Of a stretch of DNA of 55,773 nucleotides, positions 53,091-55,773 are shown one piece after another. The position numbers and the translations under genes are program-made. How positions within the stretch are numbered: the first letter of the stretch is position 1; every line of letters starts with the position of its first letter. Source of the stretch: a virus; the IMG/VR virus record IMGVR_UViG_3300020152_000027, positions 1-55,773 of that record. One strand, 5' to 3'. A model generated the notes under the pieces. That model was given only the letters and a program-made list of their open reading frames with translations, had not been told where the DNA came from and made no database searches.

Positions 53091-53663
53091 CTACGTTTGC
53101 ATCCCCGCTAGACGCGCTACCTCAACCAGCCACTTAGCGAACTCAATCGGGGTATGCTCGCGCTCTGGCTTTGGAATCTCAGGCTTGTAGTTGCGCTTGA
53201 TGCCCTTCGCGTGGTTCTGTGTCAGCACATATTCCGGCTCTCCGATTCTGTAGGGGATGGCCGGTAGATTTTCCGGTTCAATCCCTACGACATAGAGCCA
53301 AGTCAACTTGTCCGCTTTATGCCCCCACCACCATTGAGAGACGACCAAAGTGAAGCCGCCGAAAGCATCCCGCTCGCCCGGCTTGGGCAATCCGGCCTCC
53401 GCCCACAGTTTCGAGCGTGAAGGATGCTCCAACACGCCGCCCCATGTTCGGACTTGCTCAACCGCCCACACTGCTAACTGCCGCTCGCTCTCTGGCCGGT
53501 TCGACAAGTGCGACATCTGCCCCCACGCCGCGCACGGGGGATGCGCCACGACGGAACACCCGCCCGGCCACCTGAGCGCATCCCGCTCCGCATCCCACAC
53601 GTCACAGCCGGGGAGCGTCTTGTAGATTGAATCGCGCCGTGCGAATAGAATTGCGACTGTCAT
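53091..53663 (-). CDS. PPC-motif protein, cytosine methyltransferase-like fold
   Basis: 190 aa from the ATG at 53663. VVAHPPCAAWGQMSHLSNRP contains a Pro-Pro-Cys like the catalytic loop of C5-cytosine methyltransferases. Upstream, FARRDSIYKTLPGCDVWDAE resembles a shortened AdoMet region, but the usual ENV and QRR motifs are absent. The family is known to me from many phages as hypothetical or methyltransferase. It could be an altered enzyme acting on free nucleotides or an inhibitor. Confidence 0.6.
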   Translation of the reverse strand: MTVAILFARRDSIYKTLPGCDVWDAERDALRWPGGCSVVAHPPCAAWGQMSHLSNRPESERQLAVWAVEQVRTWGGVLEHPSRSKLWAEAGLPKPGERDAFGGFTLVVSQWWWGHKADKLTWLYVVGIEPENLPAIPYRIGEPEYVLTQNHAKGIKRNYKPEIPKPEREHTPIEFAKWLVEVARLAGMQT

Positions 53664-53736
53664 TACTTTTGCTTTCTCACCCTCTACGCCGATACCCGCC
53701 CCTCTCCCGCAGATAGCTAATGAGGGGCGGACAGAT

Positions 53737-53976
53737 TCAGTTGACATATTCCCCTGCCATCTCAAGCATGATGTTGCGCCAGTTGATCAACATCCGCGCT
53801 CCGCAACGGGAGCAGAGTATTTCCGGCATGTCGGCCACAGCCGCATCGAAGGGGTGCAGCGGGCGTTCACCTTCGGGCAGTTCGATGATCTGTCCACATG
53901 GACGGCAACTAGCGCGATAGCCTTCCAGATATTCCGCTTCCTTGCTCATTCGTTTGTCGTCTAGTGAGAGCATCAT
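53737..53976 (-). CDS. Small zinc-binding protein
   Basis: 79 aa from the ATG at 53976, ten bases after the previous stop. CRPCGQ and CSRCGAR are 40 residues apart and form a probable zinc ribbon. Function unknown. Confidence 0.55.
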   Translation of the reverse strand: MMLSLDDKRMSKEAEYLEGYRASCRPCGQIIELPEGERPLHPFDAAVADMPEILCSRCGARMLINWRNIMLEMAGEYVN

Positions 53977-53986
53977 TTGAAACTCT

Positions 53987-54214
53987 TTATTGATTCTCTC
54001 CCGTAGAGGCGGCAGCACGGTCAGCAAAAACATCTTTAACGACCTGCTCTACTCTTGCTTTAGCCAAGCCGCTCGCAATGAAAATCTCGCAAACATGCCG
54101 GCAGTAGCTCAGATCAAACTTTCGATTGACAAGCAACGTTTTGAGCCGGCTAGCTTGCCCGTCAGCGATTTCCTCTCCCGCTTGGGCGGCGCGGTCGCCT
54201 GAATATTTGCTCAT
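53987..54214 (-). CDS. Small helical hypothetical protein
   Basis: 75 aa, AGAGGAAACT upstream. Helical, with RHVCEIFIASGLAKARVEQV as a possible HTH-like turn. Not recognised. Confidence 0.5.
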   Translation of the reverse strand: MSKYSGDRAAQAGEEIADGQASRLKTLLVNRKFDLSYCRHVCEIFIASGLAKARVEQVVKDVFADRAAASTGENQ

Positions 54215-54245
54215 TAAAGTTTCCTCTGTGTAGGGTCAAGATGGG

Positions 54246-54401
54246 CTATTGGGAAAACTCCAACCTGAACCGTATAGGCGACACCGATAGCTCGGCATCA
54301 AAGCGCGCGATGAATGTGCGCGCCTCTTGCGGTAGGCGAGCGACGCGCGTTGCGCTTCTCGCGGTTGGCTGAACCCCTGCATAGGTCTCTACGACATACA
54401 A
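54246..54401 (-). CDS. Possible 51-aa protein from a TTG start
   Basis: A TTG at 54401 has AAGGA six bases upstream. The product (YVVETYAGVQPTARSA..., ending VSPIRFRLEFSQ) looks like ordinary coding sequence. It fills most of an otherwise empty 280-base gap in a tightly packed operon. A 34-codon frame at 54488-54387 overlaps it and is less convincing. Confidence 0.4.
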   Translation of the reverse strand: MYVVETYAGVQPTARSATRVARLPQEARTFIARFDAELSVSPIRFRLEFSQ

Positions 54402-54494
54402 AAGGTATCCTTGTGATACGGTTTCGGTTTCAGCCCCTTACCGCGATTCATCGGCTTCGAGGGATGGGGCATGGGAGAGCGGCGCAGCATGGCG

Positions 54495-55004
54495 TTAGTC
54501 CGTGTAGATGGTGACGATAGCTTTGTTTCCATCTATCCCAACGCCACCGCCGAAGTGGCCGGGATGCCCTTCGAGCGTCGGCACGCGACCATCTATCAGC
54601 ATCATCAACTCGCGGTCAGACGGCCACTCGCCATCATCCAAGACGACAACGGAGGTCTTGGTGGCGCGCGTGCTGCTTGCGCCCTTGATCGTCAACTTCG
54701 CGCCCTTCCATGAAATCCGTTTGCCGTACTGCGACCAGTTCGGAGGCAACTTGACCTTGCCCCATTCTTCGACCGGGATGTGATCGTAAGGCGGCAGGAG
54801 CAGTGCCTTGCCTTCCGCATCCGCTTCAACACGCATCACTGCTCCTTGCGGGTACACGTCGCGGCGAAACAAGCCCCACTGTGTTTGTTTAAGCGACACT
54901 GAATGCTTTTCGGACTCCTTGCGATAGGCGTATTCAGTCGGGTCATAAGGGAAGATGAACGTCTCACCTATCGCCAACTCGTCATATCTGATTTCTTCGC
55001 TCAC
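54495..55004 (-). CDS. Hypothetical beta-type protein
   Basis: 169 aa from a GTG at 55004 with AAAGGAGA seven bases upstream; the ATG further on lacks such a site. Residues about 4-60 (EIRYDELAIGETFIFPYDPT) and the rest are predicted beta strands with a Lys-rich middle. The end HFGGGVGIDGNKAIVTIYTD is characteristic but not recognised. Early leftward operon. Confidence 0.55.
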   Translation of the reverse strand: MSEEIRYDELAIGETFIFPYDPTEYAYRKESEKHSVSLKQTQWGLFRRDVYPQGAVMRVEADAEGKALLLPPYDHIPVEEWGKVKLPPNWSQYGKRISWKGAKLTIKGASSTRATKTSVVVLDDGEWPSDRELMMLIDGRVPTLEGHPGHFGGGVGIDGNKAIVTIYTD

Positions 55005-55074
55005 GTCCGTTTCTCCTTTTAAGTGTCGCGCCCCTCGCTTTATGTAGTGACGTGCGCCGGGGATCATGGTCAAT

Positions 55075-55239
55075 TCACCAATCGCCTTCGTCGGCAACTT
55101 CTCTAAACTCAGGGCAGTTGCAATCTAGACGGCAGCATTTGTGCGGCTCTTTCTGACCGTGATTGCCCCACTTGTGGGCGCACGTCGCACACTTCTCAGA
55201 AGCGCGCCGCCCATTGATGATCGGGTCTCGTTTTGCCAT
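55075..55239 (-). CDS. 54-aa zinc-knuckle mini-protein
   Basis: GAGGAGAAGGAA precedes the ATG. CATCAHKWGNHG and CCRLDCNCPEF supply six cysteines and three histidines. The last part, CNCPEF, is shared in style with the ICECPGF of the next gene, and the pattern CxCxxF also occurs at 16090. Too short for many gene finders; the ribosome site and Cys pattern support it. Confidence 0.6.
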   Translation of the reverse strand: MAKRDPIINGRRASEKCATCAHKWGNHGQKEPHKCCRLDCNCPEFREVADEGDW

Positions 55240-55249
55240 TTCCTTCTCC

Positions 55250-55528
55250 TCACTCGCTAATCAATTCAGCGCAATCAAGACATCGTTCAGTGATCGCGTC
55301 GTAGCCCGTCCCGCGCACGTCTCCACCGGCACGCTCGACAACTACCGTTTGTTCATGGGCGCATTCTCTGAAACCGGGGCATTCGCAGATGCCGAGAGGT
55401 TCGTTAGACCAGCAGCTATCACCGTCGCTACTGTGTTCGCTTCTATCGTGGCCGCACTTGCACCTGCGTTCATCGAAGAGGTGAGGCATGGGAGTCCAGC
55501 GGGGTTTGGTTATGGTTGGTGCGCTCAT
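55250..55528 (-). CDS. Zinc-knuckle protein
   Basis: 92 aa. CKCGHDRSEHSSDGDSC, ICECPGFREC and C-terminal CLDC make an extended Cys/His site; the CGHDRSEH...CxCxxF layout is common in phage and actinobacterial mini-proteins of unknown role. ATGA overlap with the gene before it (55525-55528). Confidence 0.6.
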   Translation of the reverse strand: MSAPTITKPRWTPMPHLFDERRCKCGHDRSEHSSDGDSCWSNEPLGICECPGFRECAHEQTVVVERAGGDVRGTGYDAITERCLDCAELISE

Positions 55529-55746
55529 GCTGCCTCGCTTTCCGCTGTGTATTCAGCTTCGCACCTGACACAGAGAGGAAAGCCTTTACCGACCTCAGCA
55601 TCGCGCTTGATGGAAGCGATCTGTTCAGGCGTCGGCTCGACGACATACGCGCCCGTCAGGTTTCCACACGGCGAGTAGTCCATGTGCGGAGATTGACCAT
55701 CTGCGCGTCTCCGCTTGATGTGGCAGTCGTTGATGGAATCTTTCAT
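55525..55746 (-). CDS. Small Cys-containing hypothetical protein
   Basis: 73 aa. VVEPTPEQIASIKRDAEVGK is a helix, followed by CVRCEAEY; CHIKRR and CGN lie in the first part. One zinc site is possible. Its ATG (55744-55746) overlaps the predicted stop (55743-55745) of the gene running in from the left end of the window if the molecule is circular. Confidence 0.55.
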   Translation of the reverse strand: MKDSINDCHIKRRRADGQSPHMDYSPCGNLTGAYVVEPTPEQIASIKRDAEVGKGFPLCVRCEAEYTAESEAA

Positions 55747-55765
55747 CTCGCTCTCCTGCTCCAGT

Positions 55766-55773
55766 GTCCGAAA
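55766..55773. repeat. Terminal identity, right copy
   Basis: GTCCGAAA, the same as bases 1-8. See the left copy for the argument for a circular or circularly permuted molecule. Confidence 0.6.

Noticed and set aside
1-55773. Integrase, attachment site, transposase or insertion sequence
   Set aside because: No catalytic R-H-R-Y, serine-recombinase or DDE pattern was seen in any plausible protein. A distant member could be missed by eye.
1-55773. CRISPR array
   Set aside because: The only short regular repeats (9359-9470, 48487-48956) lie in coding frame inside initiator genes and have no unique spacers of constant length.

Overview
The window looks like the complete or nearly complete genome of a temperate-type siphovirus that probably lives as a plasmid prophage (a phage-plasmid). 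It has a full set of head, tail and lysis genes, a lambda-O/P-like replication pair, and a separate ParA plus iteron-bearing replication-type cassette, but no recognisable integrase or recombinase. The two ends share an 8-base identity (1-8 and 55766-55773). Joining them through it completes a gene that runs off the left end, and its stop overlaps the next start as ATGA, so the molecule is probably circular or circularly permuted. The host is uncertain. Secreted DUF2846-type cargo and the style of the ParA/winged-helix cassette remind me of Acidobacteriota mobile elements, but this is from memory and was not tested.

Layout. (1) 1-1859, continuing across the junction to 55746-49752, is one long leftward operon of about 20 small genes (ASCH protein, DUF4326, radical SAM, PPC-motif protein, many Cys-rich mini-proteins). 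It is driven by a promoter at 1893-1921 buried in three TCTAGA boxes 10 bp apart. (2) 2007-6732 is a control and lysogeny region: a 59-aa ribbon-helix-helix protein (4194-4373) under a promoter with the same triple operator, a second RHH-like gene, a possible CII-like regulator, a TPR protein beside a small secreted peptide, and membrane proteins. (3) 6926-16776 is the rightward early operon: winged-helix protein, O-like initiator with iterons inside its gene, DnaC-like loader, DNA methyltransferase, DUF1064 nuclease, HNH protein and many zinc-ribbon mini-proteins. Three gaps hold copies of a conserved structured element. (4) 16862-19824 holds a lysis cassette with overlapping exported and membrane coiled-coil genes, and a CheY-like response regulator. 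(5) 19863-44289 is the late region: small and large terminase, portal, a proteasome-type Ntn hydrolase, scaffold, capsid, connectors, tail tube, frameshifted tail chaperones, tape measure with a lysozyme-like domain, a GTA-like tail-tip set and fibres. A two-gene leftward cargo cassette of secreted proteins (37033-38303) sits inside the tail module. (6) 44353-47346 is a second leftward operon, divergent from (7) 47456-49446: HTH protein, ParA, and a winged-helix protein whose gene carries clustered CCTAG repeats.

How it fits together. The TCTAGA promoters suggest that the small RHH protein controls itself and the leftward early operon. The HTH/ParA/winged-helix cassette would keep the element as a plasmid, using its own divergent promoter pair with an inverted operator. 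The O-like/DnaC-like pair would fire replication from iterons inside the O-like gene. Four intergenic spaces (25101-25251, 36116-36252, 37742-37855, 49659-49772) each carry an extended -10-like promoter, a foldable RNA of about 75-100 nt and a terminator hairpin. These are the best candidates for undescribed regulatory RNAs. All functional statements rest on reading motifs by eye; no database search was run.
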